DNA of 64,000 nt from Rhodovulum sulfidophilum DSM 1374 (GTDB taxonomy: Bacteria > Pseudomonadota > Alphaproteobacteria > Rhodobacterales > Rhodobacteraceae), in the NCBI RefSeq assembly GCF_001633165.1, contig NZ_CP015418.1, positions 1,481,001 through 1,545,000 of the forward strand, read 5' to 3'. Numbering within the stretch: position 1 is the first letter of the stretch; each line of letters begins with the position of its first letter. This document shows, piece by piece, positions 1 through 9,310 of the stretch. The translations under genes were made by a program, and so were the position numbers. The notes beneath the pieces were generated by a model. It was not told the origin of the DNA. It saw only the letters and a list, made by a program, of their open reading frames with translations, and searched no databases.

Positions 1-3000
1 AGCGCGGCCGCGGTCGTCATCGGCGGCAGGCGCCGGGCCAGTGCCTCGCGCAGCCCCGTCTCGCGCGCCAGATACCCCGCATCGGCAATCGGCCCCCAGG
101 CGATGGCCAGACCCGGCAGTCCGGCCTCGCGCCGGGCCCGGGCAAGGCCCTCGAGCCCCCGGTTGGCCGCCACATAAGGCGCCTGTGCGGGGTTGCCGAA
201 GCGCGCCGCGATGGAGCTGAAGACCCAGAAATGATCGAGCGCATCGGTCCGTGTCAGCCGGTCAAGCACCTGCCCGCCGACAAGCTTCGGCGTCAGCACC
301 GCCGAAAGCCGCGCCTCGTCGAGATCGGCCAGCGGCGCGTCGTCGAAGATCGCGGCGGCGTGGACCACGCCGCGCAGGGGAACCTCTGCCGACCGGATCC
401 GCGTCAGCGCGGCGTCGAGCGCATTGGCATCGGCCACGTCGCAGGCCAGCGCCTCGGCCGCTGTGCCGAGCCCGTCGAGCGTGCCGGGCGCGACCGCGCC
501 GCTCTTGCTCATCAGCCAGAGATGCTCGGCCCCCTGCGTTGCCAGCCAGCGGGCGGTTTCAAGACCGAAGCCCCGGGTGCCGCCCACCACCAGCCAGCCG
601 CCCCGGATCGGCGCGGCCGCCGGACGGGGCGCGTCATGCTCTTGCGGCGCGCGCAGCACGATCTTGCCGACATGGGCCGCGCGTTGCATCGAGCGGATCG
701 CCTCGGCCACGTCCTCGGCCGGGTAGGCGGTGACCGGCAGCGGCTGGTAGACGCCCTCGGCGAAGGCATCGCGCAGCCGCGCCAGCGTGCGCCGCGCCGC
801 ATCGGGCCGGTGCAGCAGCAGCTGGTCGGCATCGACGGCGTGAAAGCCGATATTGTTGCGCATGGCGTGCAGCGCGATCGTGTTGTTCTCGTAGAGATCG
901 CGCTTGCCCAGTTCGACGAAGCGGCCGAAGGGCGCCAGGCAGGCCAGCGAGCGCTCCATCGCCTCGCCGGCCAGCGAGTTCAGAACCACATCGACCCCGC
1001 GCCCGCCGGTCGCGGCCATCACCTCGTCCTCGAAGCCGAGGCTGCGGCTGTCGAACACCGCCTCGGCGCCCATTGCCGCGACCAGCCGCCGCTTGGCCGG
1101 GCTGCCCGCCGTGGCGAAGACCCGCGCGCCCAGCCGCCGGGCGACCTGCAGCGCGGCAAGTCCGACGCCGCCCGCGCCGCCATGCACCAGAACCGTTTCG
1201 CCGGGCGCGAGCCGCGCCACTTCGGTCAGCGCGTAATCGGCGGTGACGAAGACCACCGGCAGCCCGGCCGCGGCTTCGGGATCGACCGTATCGGGCAGGG
1301 GCATCGCCGCCTCGGCCCGGGTGATGACCCGGCTGGCCATGGCATGCGGCGCCATCGCGATCACCCGGTCGCCGGGCTTCAACCCGGCCTGGACCCCCGC
1401 GCGCAGAACCGTGCCCGCGCATTCCATGCCGAGGCAGGGGCCGGAGAAACCGGCCTCGAGCGCCTCGGGCGGCAGCAGGCCCTGGGCCCACATCACGTCG
1501 CGGAAATTGAGCCCCGAGGCCACCGCCTCGATCTCGATCTCGCTCGGTTGCAGGGCGCGGGCGGGCGGCGTCTGCCAGACCAGCCCGTCAAGCGCCACGC
1601 CGCGGCGGTCTGCCACCAGGCGGCGGGGCCCGGTCTCGGCAGAGAGCGGGCGCACCGGCACCACCCGGGGCGTCGCGGCGCCGGTCGCCGTAAGCCGGAT
1701 CTCGGTCTCGGGCGAGGTGGCGGCCAGGGCCGCGATCCGTTCGGCCTCCACGCCCGGGGCAGCGCAGATCAGGCGGATGTCGCGGCCGGTCTCGTTCGCC
1801 ACCACCCGGCGCCAGCCGGTCAGCTCTTCCCAGCGCCCGGTCTCCGCGACCGCGATCCAGAGCGTTCCGTCGGTGTCGGGAAGGGCGCGAAAGATCCGCG
1901 CCGCGGCCAGAGGATCGCCCTCCTCGGGCACCGCGCAGTGAAGGGCGACGGCCGCCTCGCTGCCCTGCGGCAGCGCGCGCAGCGCCTCGGCCAGCGGGCC
2001 GCTGCCGGTGATCCGGAGTTCGGGCCGGGGCGCGGCGCGGCGTGCCGGGCGGGTGGCGCGGATCAGCCTCAGCGCCTCGGAGCCGCTGGTCGGAGCGCCG
2101 ACGGTATCGAGCCCGGCGGCATGCAGCGCATGTTCGAGCCGGTCGAGCGCGTCGGCATCGCGGTGGCGCCGCGTCATCAGCGCGAAAAGGTCGGGCGCTT
2201 CCTCGGCCGCGATCAGCGCGCCGCCCGGCGCCACCAGGGCCGCGAGCCGTCCGGCGCTTTCGCGCTGGGCGAAGCCCTGCGAGAGGCAGCAGCCCAGCAC
2301 CAGGTCGACGGCATCGGCAGTCCCGGCTTCGGTCAGTGCCAGAAAGCGCAGCGGCAACCCGGTATCGAGCCTTGCCCGCAGCCGGTCGAGCGCGTCCTTG
2401 TCCTCGGCCAGGACGGTGACGTGACCGGCCGCCCGCAGCGCCGCGGCCACGAGGCCGAGATCCGGCAGGCCCGCAAGCGCGATCCGGCCGAGCGGTGTCG
2501 CGCTGTCCAGCAGGGTTTCCAGCGTCCGCGCGGCCTGCGGCAGCGGGTCGGCCGGGCGGTCCTCTCCGGCCGCAGCGGCGAGCGCCGATTTCAGCTCGGC
2601 CGAGGCGCCGGGCGCCACTTCGGGCAACATCGTCAGCAGGGCGTCGGCCGTGGGCCAAGGACAGTCGGAGGGCAGGTCCGGCGCGCGGACATCGCGGCTC
2701 CGGTCATGTCCGGCCGCGACCATCCAGCGGCGCGCGGCCTCCTGGCGCGGGTCGGAGGGAGCGGCACCCTCGGCCAGAAGATCCCAGGCCAGGCGGCTGC
2801 CCAGCGCGGCGCGCAGCACGTCGGCATCGCTGGCGGTCTCGGTCGTGCCGCAGAGCGCCTTGGCGGCCCGCAGGGCGGTCGCGGCCCCGTCGCCCGTCAG
2901 CGGGACCAGCCGTTCGTCCCAGAAGTCGTGCGCGGTCGCGGTTCCGGCCGGCAGCGGCCGCAGCCGCATGCCCTCGAAGGACAGAAGCGCGGTGCCGGTC

Positions 3001-6000
3001 GCATCGGCCAGCACGGTGTCGAAGGCGAGGCTTTCGTCCCAGCCGCCCGCCGCGGTCAGCCGGGCACAGACGATCCGGCCGCGGCCGCAGAGCCGCACCT
3101 TGGCGATCCGGGCGGGCACCCTCAGACGATCGTCGCCGTCCCGGCCGCCGAAAAGAAGCACGGCGCCATGCAGCCCGGCATCGGCCACAGCGGGGTCGAA
3201 GCGGAAGCCCTCGGTCCCGTCGCGCGGGGCCAGCGTCGTCCGCACTGCCGTGCCGTCGCGGTCGAGCACCGTCACCCGCGCGAAATCGGGGCCGTAATCG
3301 AGCCCCGCCGCCCGCAGCCCGGCATAAAGCGGCTCGGCCTCGCCCATCGCCTCGGGCGCGGTCACCGGCGCGGGCCGGGCGGCGGTCGCGCTGAACAGGC
3401 GGGCAACGGCCACCGGCGTCCAGCCGCGCGGCCCGCCCGCCTCGATCCGCATCCGGCGGGCCGTGGGTTCATGCACCAGCCGGACCTCTACGATGCCCTT
3501 CTCGGGCAGCTCGAGCGGACGCAGGAACTCGACGTCGCGAAGCTCGATCTCCTCGGTCTTCAGGATTTCGCAACCGGCATGGGCGAACATCTCGACCATC
3601 GCGGTGGCGGGCAGCAGCACCCGTCCGCCGACCCGGTGATCGCCCAGCCAGGGGGTGCGTGCCAGCGCGATTTCACCCTGCCATTCGGCGCTGTCGGGCC
3701 GAAGCCTTGTGCCCAGAAACGGGTGCTGCGGGCGGCGGTGGAAGATGTCGGTCGCGACCGGGCTGTCGAGCCGGTAGGTCTGGCGGTCGAAGGGGTAGTC
3801 GGGCAGGCCGTCGGCCACCGGCTGCTCGGGGCCGAGGATGCGGGCGCGATCGGTCGCGCCGCCTGCCGCCAGCGCCGCGCGGGCGATTGTGCCCGCATCG
3901 CGGGCTTCGGCGCGGGCGCTGTCGAGGCTTTCCAGCACCCGGGTCTCGCAATCGAGCTCGGCCAGCGTGTCGCGCAGATAGCTGCGCAGCACCGTGCGCG
4001 GCGAGATTTCCACGAACACGCGGATGCCGTCCTCTGCCATCGCCTGCACGCCCGCGCGGAAGGCGACCGGCAGGCGGGCATTGCGCCACCAGTAGACCCC
4101 GTCGAGCGGGGCGTCATAGCGGGAGCCGTCCCAGCCCGAATAGAACGGCACGCTGCCATCCCGGGGCGCGATCCGGGCCAGACCGCGGGTCAGCGCGGGC
4201 CGCAGCGTCTCGACCGCGGCGGAATGATAGGGATAGGGGATCGGCAGGATGCGGCCGGCGATGCGATGCGCGCGGGCGATGCGCGTCAGCGCCTTCAAAG
4301 CGTCGTCGCTGCCGCTGACGGTGACGCTGTCGGGGGCGTTTTCGGCCGAGATCTCGGCGGCGATCCGTTCGGTCTCGATCAGCGCCTCGATCTGGGCGCG
4401 GGAGGCGGCGAAAGCGGCCATGCCCCCCTTGCCGCGCAAGGGCTCGAAGGCGCGGGAACGCTGCGCGATGATGCGGATTCCGTCTTCGCGCGCGATCCGT
4501 CCAGCCGCGATCGCCGCTGCGACCTCGCCCATCGAATGGCCCAGCACGGCGTCGGGCCGGAGCCCGGCCTCGGCCAGAGCCTCGGTCAGGGCGACCTGGA
4601 TCGCGAAGGTCAGCGGCTGCGCCAGTTCGGCCTCGCCGAGCCGCGCCTCGAGATCGGGATCGGCCAGCGCCTCGGCCAGCCCCGCGATCCCCTCGCCGGC
4701 GAAGGCGTCGGCGATGTCGTTGAAGGCGGTACGGAAGGTGGGGTCCCGCTCGATCAGGGTCCGGGCGGCCCCGGCCCACATGGCGCCGTTTCCGGCATAG
4801 ACGAAGGCCACGGGGGCATCGCGCAAGGCGGTCTCGGCCGCCGCCCCGGGTGCGGCCTGCCGGGGGTCCTCAAGCCAGTCGGCAAGCCCTTGCGCCAGCG
4901 CGTCCGCACGCCCCGCTGCGAGGCAAAGCCGGTGGCGATGGCGCGCGCGGCGCCAGTTCGCGGTGGCGATGCGCGCGCCCAGATCGGCCGGAGCCGTCTC
5001 GGCCAGCGTCAGCCAGGACCGGGCGAGGTTCGCCAGCGTGGTCTCGTTGGCCGCCGAGAGCAGCAGCGCGGGCGGGAGCTCGCCCGCGGCGGCGACGGGG
5101 ACATTCTCGTCGGGCCGGGGCTGGCGGATCACCGCATGGGCATTGGCGCCGCCGAAGCCGAAGGAGTTGACCGCCGCAAGCCAGGGCCTGTCGGCGGCGG
5201 GCAGCGCCCGGGCCGAGCGCGCCACATCGAGATTGAGCCCGGCGAAGTCGATGTCCGGGTTCGGCTCGTCGCAATGCAGCGTTGCCGGGATCGTCTGCCG
5301 TTCGAGCGCCAGCTGCGCCTTCAGCAGTCCGACAAGTCCGGAGGCGGGTTCGAGATGGCCGAAATTGCTTTTGGCCGAGCCGATCGGCAACGGCAGGGCG
5401 CGGCGGCGGCCATAGACCCGGCCGATGGCGTCGGCCTCACGCGGGTCGCCGACCGCGGTGCCGGTACCATGCGCCTCGACGAAGGCCAGCGCCTCCGGGT
5501 CGTAGCCGCCCTCGGTCAGCGCCGCCTCGATCAGCGCCGCCTGCCGGTCGGCCGAGGGCAGCGCGATGCCGGGGGTGCGCCCGGCGGCATTGACGGAAGT
5601 CGCGACCAGGACCGAGCGCACCCGGCGCCCGGCCGCCCGCGCGCTGTCCAGCCGCTCGAGCACGAAAGCCACCGCGCCTTCGCTGCGGACATAGCCGTCG
5701 GCCCCCTTTGCAAAGGCCCGGCAGAGCCCCTGCGGCGACAGCATTCCCGCCTGCGAGAAGCCGACGAAGGGCATCGGTGACATCAGCAGGTTGACGGCCC
5801 CGACGATGGCCATGTCGATCTGGCCCGAGCCGATGGCGCGGCGGGCGTGATCCAGCGCGAACAGCCCCGAGGAACAGGCGGTGTCGACGATGTAGCTCGG
5901 CCCCTGCAGGTTCCACTGATGCGAAATACGGTTGGCCATGATCGAGCCGGTATTGCCCAGCATGTATTGCGGCCCGGCCATCTGCGGGTCCTGCAGCATG

Positions 6001-6428
6001 GTCGTCGAATGGTCGAGCGAGGCCGCGCCGATGAAGACACCCACGCGGTCGGGCTCGACGGCCGCAGGATCTATCCCGGCATGGTCGAAGGCCCGCGCCG
6101 TCACCTCGATCAGTAGCCGCTGCTGCGGGTCCATCTGTTCGGCCTCGCGGGGCGTGATGCCGAAGCAGCCCGCGTCGAAGTCGAAGGCGCCGGCGACGAT
6201 CCCGGCGCGGCGGGTATAGCTGTGCCCGGCCAGCCCCGGCTCGGGCGAGAGCCAGCGCGCCGCGCTCCAGCGATCCTCGGGCATGTCCGAAATCGTGCAG
6301 CGGCCTTCGCTCAGCACCTGCCAGACCGCGTCGAGCCCATCGGCGCCGGGCAGGATCGCCGAATAGCCGGTCACGCAGGTTTCGGAGACGGCTAGGATTT
6401 CAGATCCGGAAGTTTGTCGGCTGATCAT
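1..6428 (-). CDS. Type I polyketide synthase, KS-AT-DH-(MT-like)-ER-KR, C-terminus beyond left edge
   Basis: One frame stays open from an ATG at 6428 to the left edge (about 2,142 codons, no stop). Ketosynthase: active-site DTACSS with Cys185, then EAHGTGT and KSNFGHLE. Acyltransferase: GHSMGEV with Ser632; the specificity loop reads YPYHS (His735), not the HAFH or YASH of modular bacterial PKSs. Dehydratase: DHRVGGRVLLP with His931. The region around residues 1300-1420 resembles a C-methyltransferase but lacks a clear glycine-rich SAM motif. Enoylreductase: HGGAGGVGLAAL near residue 1750. Ketoreductase: GGTRGFG near 1947 and YVAAN with Tyr2085. An ACP and any release domain would lie off the window. 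The complete reducing set on one chain suggests an iterative, highly reducing synthase making a saturated chain (inference). Upstream SD is weak. Product unknown. Confidence 0.93.
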   Translation of the reverse strand, partial: MISRQTSGSEILAVSETCVTGYSAILPGADGLDAVWQVLSEGRCTISDMPEDRWSAARWLSPEPGLAGHSYTRRAGIVAGAFDFDAGCFGITPREAEQMDPQQRLLIEVTARAFDHAGIDPAAVEPDRVGVFIGAASLDHSTTMLQDPQMAGPQYMLGNTGSIMANRISHQWNLQGPSYIVDTACSSGLFALDHARRAIGSGQIDMAIVGAVNLLMSPMPFVGFSQAGMLSPQGLCRAFAKGADGYVRSEGAVAFVLERLDSARAAGRRVRSVLVATSVNAAGRTPGIALPSADRQAALIEAALTEGGYDPEALAFVEAHGTGTAVGDPREADAIGRVYGRRRALPLPIGSAKSNFGHLEPASGLVGLLKAQLALERQTIPATLHCDEPNPDIDFAGLNLDVARSARALPAADRPWLAAVNSFGFGGANAHAVIRQPRPDENVPVAAAGELPPALLLSAANETTLANLARSWLTLAETAPADLGARIATANWRRARHRHRLCLAAGRADALAQGLADWLEDPRQAAPGAAAETALRDAPVAFVYAGNGAMWAGAARTLIERDPTFRTAFNDIADAFAGEGIAGLAEALADPDLEARLGEAELAQPLTFAIQVALTEALAEAGLRPDAVLGHSMGEVAAAIAAGRIAREDGIRIIAQRSRAFEPLRGKGGMAAFAASRAQIEALIETERIAAEISAENAPDSVTVSGSDDALKALTRIARAHRIAGRILPIPYPYHSAAVETLRPALTRGLARIAPRDGSVPFYSGWDGSRYDAPLDGVYWWRNARLPVAFRAGVQAMAEDGIRVFVEISPRTVLRSYLRDTLAELDCETRVLESLDSARAEARDAGTIARAALAAGGATDRARILGPEQPVADGLPDYPFDRQTYRLDSPVATDIFHRRPQHPFLGTRLRPDSAEWQGEIALARTPWLGDHRVGGRVLLPATAMVEMFAHAGCEILKTEEIELRDVEFLRPLELPEKGIVEVRLVHEPTARRMRIEAGGPRGWTPVAVARLFSATAARPAPVTAPEAMGEAEPLYAGLRAAGLDYGPDFARVTVLDRDGTAVRTTLAPRDGTEGFRFDPAVADAGLHGAVLLFGGRDGDDRLRVPARIAKVRLCGRGRIVCARLTAAGGWDESLAFDTVLADATGTALLSFEGMRLRPLPAGTATAHDFWDERLVPLTGDGAATALRAAKALCGTTETASDADVLRAALGSRLAWDLLAEGAAPSDPRQEAARRWMVAAGHDRSRDVRAPDLPSDCPWPTADALLTMLPEVAPGASAELKSALAAAAGEDRPADPLPQAARTLETLLDSATPLGRIALAGLPDLGLVAAALRAAGHVTVLAEDKDALDRLRARLDTGLPLRFLALTEAGTADAVDLVLGCCLSQGFAQRESAGRLAALVAPGGALIAAEEAPDLFALMTRRHRDADALDRLEHALHAAGLDTVGAPTSGSEALRLIRATRPARRAAPRPELRITGSGPLAEALRALPQGSEAAVALHCAVPEEGDPLAAARIFRALPDTDGTLWIAVAETGRWEELTGWRRVVANETGRDIRLICAAPGVEAERIAALAATSPETEIRLTATGAATPRVVPVRPLSAETGPRRLVADRRGVALDGLVWQTPPARALQPSEIEIEAVASGLNFRDVMWAQGLLPPEALEAGFSGPCLGMECAGTVLRAGVQAGLKPGDRVIAMAPHAMASRVITRAEAAMPLPDTVDPEAAAGLPVVFVTADYALTEVARLAPGETVLVHGGAGGVGLAALQVARRLGARVFATAGSPAKRRLVAAMGAEAVFDSRSLGFEDEVMAATGGRGVDVVLNSLAGEAMERSLACLAPFGRFVELGKRDLYENNTIALHAMRNNIGFHAVDADQLLLHRPDAARRTLARLRDAFAEGVYQPLPVTAYPAEDVAEAIRSMQRAAHVGKIVLRAPQEHDAPRPAAAPIRGGWLVVGGTRGFGLETARWLATQGAEHLWLMSKSGAVAPGTLDGLGTAAEALACDVADANALDAALTRIRSAEVPLRGVVHAAAIFDDAPLADLDEARLSAVLTPKLVGGQVLDRLTRTDALDHFWVFSSIAARFGNPAQAPYVAANRGLEGLARARREAGLPGLAIAWGPIADAGYLARETGLREALARRLPPMTTAAA

Positions 6429-7026
6429 TCGGCTCTGGTCCGCTAAAAGGAGGTATTGGGATGGGCCGAGTCTTTTGGGGATAGCATATGACTATTCCAA
6501 CGGAGCAATTGGCGCACAGATGCGCATTCTCTTCAAGATTGTATTTTTGCGGGAGTGGCAATCTGGCGGGTATCTGCCGACGCCCTGTTATCGGTCGGCG
6601 GGAACGGATCAATTATTCAGAAAAAGGAAATGTGGGAATGTAGATGCCTGCTATGCTGTGCGAACCTCTTGCAGACTGGGGATATGTAATCTCAGCTGTT
6701 CCCTTCCAGCCGCGATGCGGCAGATCTGAATTGCACCGTCCTGGCTCTTTTGTACGGGTTGGGCAGATGAATTCGAATCGCCTCAGGCCCTTCAGCGTCG
6801 TCAGGCGTCGCGACAGGCGAGCATGGCAGCGCCGAGGGGCATTGCGGGGCTGCCTTCGTGGCGTGATGGGGCCTCCCGACCTCAGCGTCCTCGACCGAGA
6901 GGTTCAGCCCCTCGATCTGACTGGCGCTTGGGAAAAGTCTTGGGTTTTCGCCGCAAAGGCAATTGGTTGTATGTGGGGCTGGTGCTTGACGCGGGTCTCT
7001 TCGCGGCCACTGCCGGGAAACTGCGC
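6429..7026. other. Gene-free region upstream of the PKS
   Basis: No open frame here has convincing coding character. The part near 6470-6730 is visibly less GC-rich than its surroundings and must contain the PKS promoter on the minus strand. On the plus strand a strong SD-like AAGGAGG (6446-6452) precedes an ATG at 6461, but that frame stops after seven codons. The right part probably belongs to the decayed insertion sequence next to it, although I cannot recognise transposase sequence in it. Confidence 0.5.
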
Positions 7027-7590
7027 CATTGCGCGGCGATCCTGCGGGCGATTGGTGAGTTGCACGCCCTTCGCCATTGTCATCCGGACAAATGGCATTC
7101 CAATTTCTTGATCGATGAGAGCAATATGGCAGCGCCGCGATGGGATTTCCGAGGCATTGCGCGGTCGCCAGATTTTCGGCCTTCCGGTGACGCCCGACGA
7201 AAGCGTCTTTCGAGCTTTGGCAATTGCGACGAACAGGTGGGATTGCCCTTCTCCCGAACGAATTTCCGTGATGTCGATGTGAAAACAGCCGATCGGGCAG
7301 GTCTTTAATTTCCGCTTCGGCCTTTCGTCCTCGACTGCGGGCCGGCGGCCGATGCCATGGCGCTGCGTCAGAGCGAGGCCAGCCCATAGGAGGCGGTCGC
7401 ATCCGGTGCGGCATCGGGGTGGGCCCGGCCCGAGACCGTCGGTCGGGTGGCTTGCGGTTCAGAGCCGGGGTCGCCCCGAACCGGGCGCCTATGTGGCCCG
7501 CAGCGTAGGTCCCGGGTCGGCTCGACCATGGCCTTCCGGGCGCGTTGTCTCCATCGGAGAAGCGGATCCTCCTGAAGGGCCATTGGACAT
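7027..7590 (-). pseudogene. Decayed IS481-type transposase
   Basis: Reading the minus strand, the stretch from 7380 to 7201 gives QRHGIGRRPAVEDERPKRKL, then CPIGCFHIDITEI and GQSHLFVAIA. This matches the middle of IS481-group transposases (HGISRLP..VEGDKP, YPIGFFHIDIAEV, LYLFVAIDRTSK). Further on, frames must be changed repeatedly to follow ALPY, DDNG and GVQLTNRPQDRR, the equivalents of AVPYRIHT, TDNG and GIQFTNRPRDR. A WRQRARK remnant near 7550 fits the N-terminal helix-turn-helix region. No frame is intact and the end of the catalytic domain is not recognisable, so this is a dead relic. Boundaries are approximate; no terminal repeats were identified. Confidence 0.8.
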
Positions 7591-7625
7591 GCCGGAGCGC
7601 GGAGATGACGGGCGTTCTGCGCCGG

Positions 7626-8552
7626 TTATATGGGAAAGGACCCGTCCTGTGGGGACAGGAGCTGCTTCGTTCTGCCCATGAGCCAGCGTAGCGCCGGATC
7701 GGAGCGGCGGCGCTTGGCATAGATCGCGGCGAAGGGGATGGTGGGCAGATCGACCGGCGTCGCGGTCACCTCGAGGCCGGGCGCAACCTCCGACAGACAT
7801 CGGCGCGCGACAGTGAGGATCAGGTCGGTGCCGCGAATGACCTGCGGTGCCACGCTCCAATGCGGAAGAACCAGCGCGATACGCCGGGCCTTGCGATGCG
7901 AACGCAGGTGAAGATCGATCTCGGTCGCCGCCTCGCCATGGACCGCCACAAGGACATGGGGCGCGGACAAGTACCGGCTTTCCGTCAGGCCGCGATAGGG
8001 CTGAGGCTGGGCGGAAGGATCGAGCAGGCAGGCATACTCATCCTCGAACAGGATATCGGCGGCGCAGCGCGATGACAGCTCGGGGAAGACCCCGAAGGCC
8101 ATGTCGATCTGGCCATCCGCCACCGCACCGATCATGCTCTCGCGGCTTTGCTGGGTGACGACCAGATCGATGCCCGGCGCGTCCCGGCGCAGGGATGCCA
8201 TCAGGACGGGAAGCACCAGCGCCGCCCCGAAATCGGACATTGCCAGGCGAAAGACATGACGCCCGGTCGGGTCGAACCCCTCCGGCGCAAGCACGGTCCG
8301 GATCTGCGCCAGCGCTTCTGCCAGCGGCTCCGACAGCTCGAGAGCGCGAAGCGTGGGCTCCATCTCGCGCCTGCGCCGATGGAACAGGGGATCATCAAGC
8401 AGGATCCGCAGCCGGGCGAGCGCATGGCTGACGGCGGGCTGGCTCATGTTCAGGCGTTCTGCCGCGCGCGACAGGTGGCGCTCGGCCAGGAGCGCGTCGA
8501 GCACGACAAGAAGGTTCAGATCCACGTTGCGCAAATTATGCATGGACTGCAT
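7626..8552 (-). CDS. LysR-family transcriptional regulator
   Basis: 308 residues, normal for the family. N-terminal winged helix-turn-helix with RAAERLNMSQPAVSHAL (about residues 30-46), followed by the linker helix and a substrate-binding-like effector domain (about 95-300). The frame stays open far upstream, but that extension is antisense to the neighbouring permease, so the start is placed at the ATG at 8552 (a second ATG lies at 8543). It is divergent from the DMT permease gene across a 75-bp gap that holds a perfect palindrome, the classic arrangement for a LysR regulator controlling its neighbour. The effector is unknown. Confidence 0.93.
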   Translation of the reverse strand: MQSMHNLRNVDLNLLVVLDALLAERHLSRAAERLNMSQPAVSHALARLRILLDDPLFHRRRREMEPTLRALELSEPLAEALAQIRTVLAPEGFDPTGRHVFRLAMSDFGAALVLPVLMASLRRDAPGIDLVVTQQSRESMIGAVADGQIDMAFGVFPELSSRCAADILFEDEYACLLDPSAQPQPYRGLTESRYLSAPHVLVAVHGEAATEIDLHLRSHRKARRIALVLPHWSVAPQVIRGTDLILTVARRCLSEVAPGLEVTATPVDLPTIPFAAIYAKRRRSDPALRWLMGRTKQLLSPQDGSFPI

Positions 8553-8569
8553 ATCACAGCATTCAGGTC

Positions 8570-8582
8570 GAATTTCAAATTC
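8570..8582. promoter_or_regulatory. Perfect 13-bp palindrome, candidate LysR operator
   Basis: GAATTTCAAATTC has 6-bp arms around a central C and lies in the 75-bp gap between the divergent LysR gene and the DMT permease. Position and symmetry suggest the operator for the local LysR protein; binding is inferred. Confidence 0.45.
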
Positions 8583-8627
8583 TTCCCATGATGCGGCAGA
8601 TGAAGGAAAAATCGGAAAGGTCCCCCC

Positions 8628-9086
8628 ATGCCGCTCGTCCTTCTCATCGTCTTTGCCGTGTTCGCCGGTGCCGCCGTTCCCTTTCAGGGCGGCGCCAATG
8701 CTGCCCTCGGGCGCGCGCTCGGCCATCCGCTCTGGGCGACACTGGCCTCGCTTGCGGTCAGCGTTCTTTGTATCGCCCCGATCCTGATGGCCTTGCGCGT
8801 GCCGCTGCCGAGCCTTGGCGGGCTGGCCGGGCAGCCGAAATGGATCTGGATCGGCGGCATTGCCGGGGCGGTCTACGTGACCTCCGCGATCCTCTTGATG
8901 CCGAAGCTGGGGGCCGCGAGTTTCATGATCGCGGTGATCGCCGGTCAGGTCGTCGCGGCTTTGCTGATCGACTGGATCGGCGGTGTCGGACTGGCCTCGC
9001 GGCCCATCGACGCCTCGCGCCTCGTCGGAACGGTGCTGGTGCTGATCGGCGCGGTTGTCGTGCAATGGCCCGCCTTGTCGCGATGA
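8628..9086 (+). CDS. Small DMT-superfamily permease (DUF606/YdcZ type)
   Basis: 152 residues, nearly all hydrophobic, with about five membrane segments and the early GAAVPFQGGANAALGRALG signature typical of DUF606/YdcZ half-size drug/metabolite transporters. Such proteins are thought to act as dimers in the inner membrane; substrates are mostly unknown. The start at 8628 is supported by GGAAAGG just upstream. The divergent LysR regulator is the obvious candidate controller. Confidence 0.88.
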   Translation: MPLVLLIVFAVFAGAAVPFQGGANAALGRALGHPLWATLASLAVSVLCIAPILMALRVPLPSLGGLAGQPKWIWIGGIAGAVYVTSAILLMPKLGAASFMIAVIAGQVVAALLIDWIGGVGLASRPIDASRLVGTVLVLIGAVVVQWPALSR

Positions 9087-9216
9087 GCGCGGCGGCCGGG
9101 CCGCTATCGGCCAATCGTCTGTTTGCACGCGCGCCGGGGTCCGGATACAGGACAGCGGAAGCGGTATCCTGAAAGGGGAACCACGTGAAGTCTGCCGACC
9201 GAACCATCTGAATAAG

Positions 9217-9234
9217 GTCCCGAGGTCTCGGGAC
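9217..9234. promoter_or_regulatory. Inverted repeat upstream of catB
   Basis: GTCCCGAG-GT-CTCGGGAC: perfect 8-bp arms separated by 2 bp, 77 bp before the catB start. The spacer is too short for an RNA hairpin, so a dimeric-protein operator is more likely than a terminator. No regulator can be assigned. Confidence 0.4.
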
Positions 9235-9310
9235 TTCAGCGCAGCGCCTGTCGCGACTGCGCAGGTTCCGTGCATCTGCGCAAGCTTCACATCCCTTCAG
9301 AGAACTGAAC

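Noticed and set aside
231..5780. 1,849-codon open frame on the plus strand across the PKS
   Set aside because: Antisense shadow. The opposite frame has KS, AT, DH, ER and KR motifs in order; this one is a low-complexity Arg/Gly/Gln-rich translation with no domain.
6461..6484. Seven-codon frame with a strong SD antisense to the PKS start
   Set aside because: Too short and isolated to claim a leader peptide; probably chance.
8553..9290. N-terminal extension of the LysR frame
   Set aside because: It would run antisense through the DMT permease and has no resemblance to any domain; 308 residues from 8552 is the normal LysR length.
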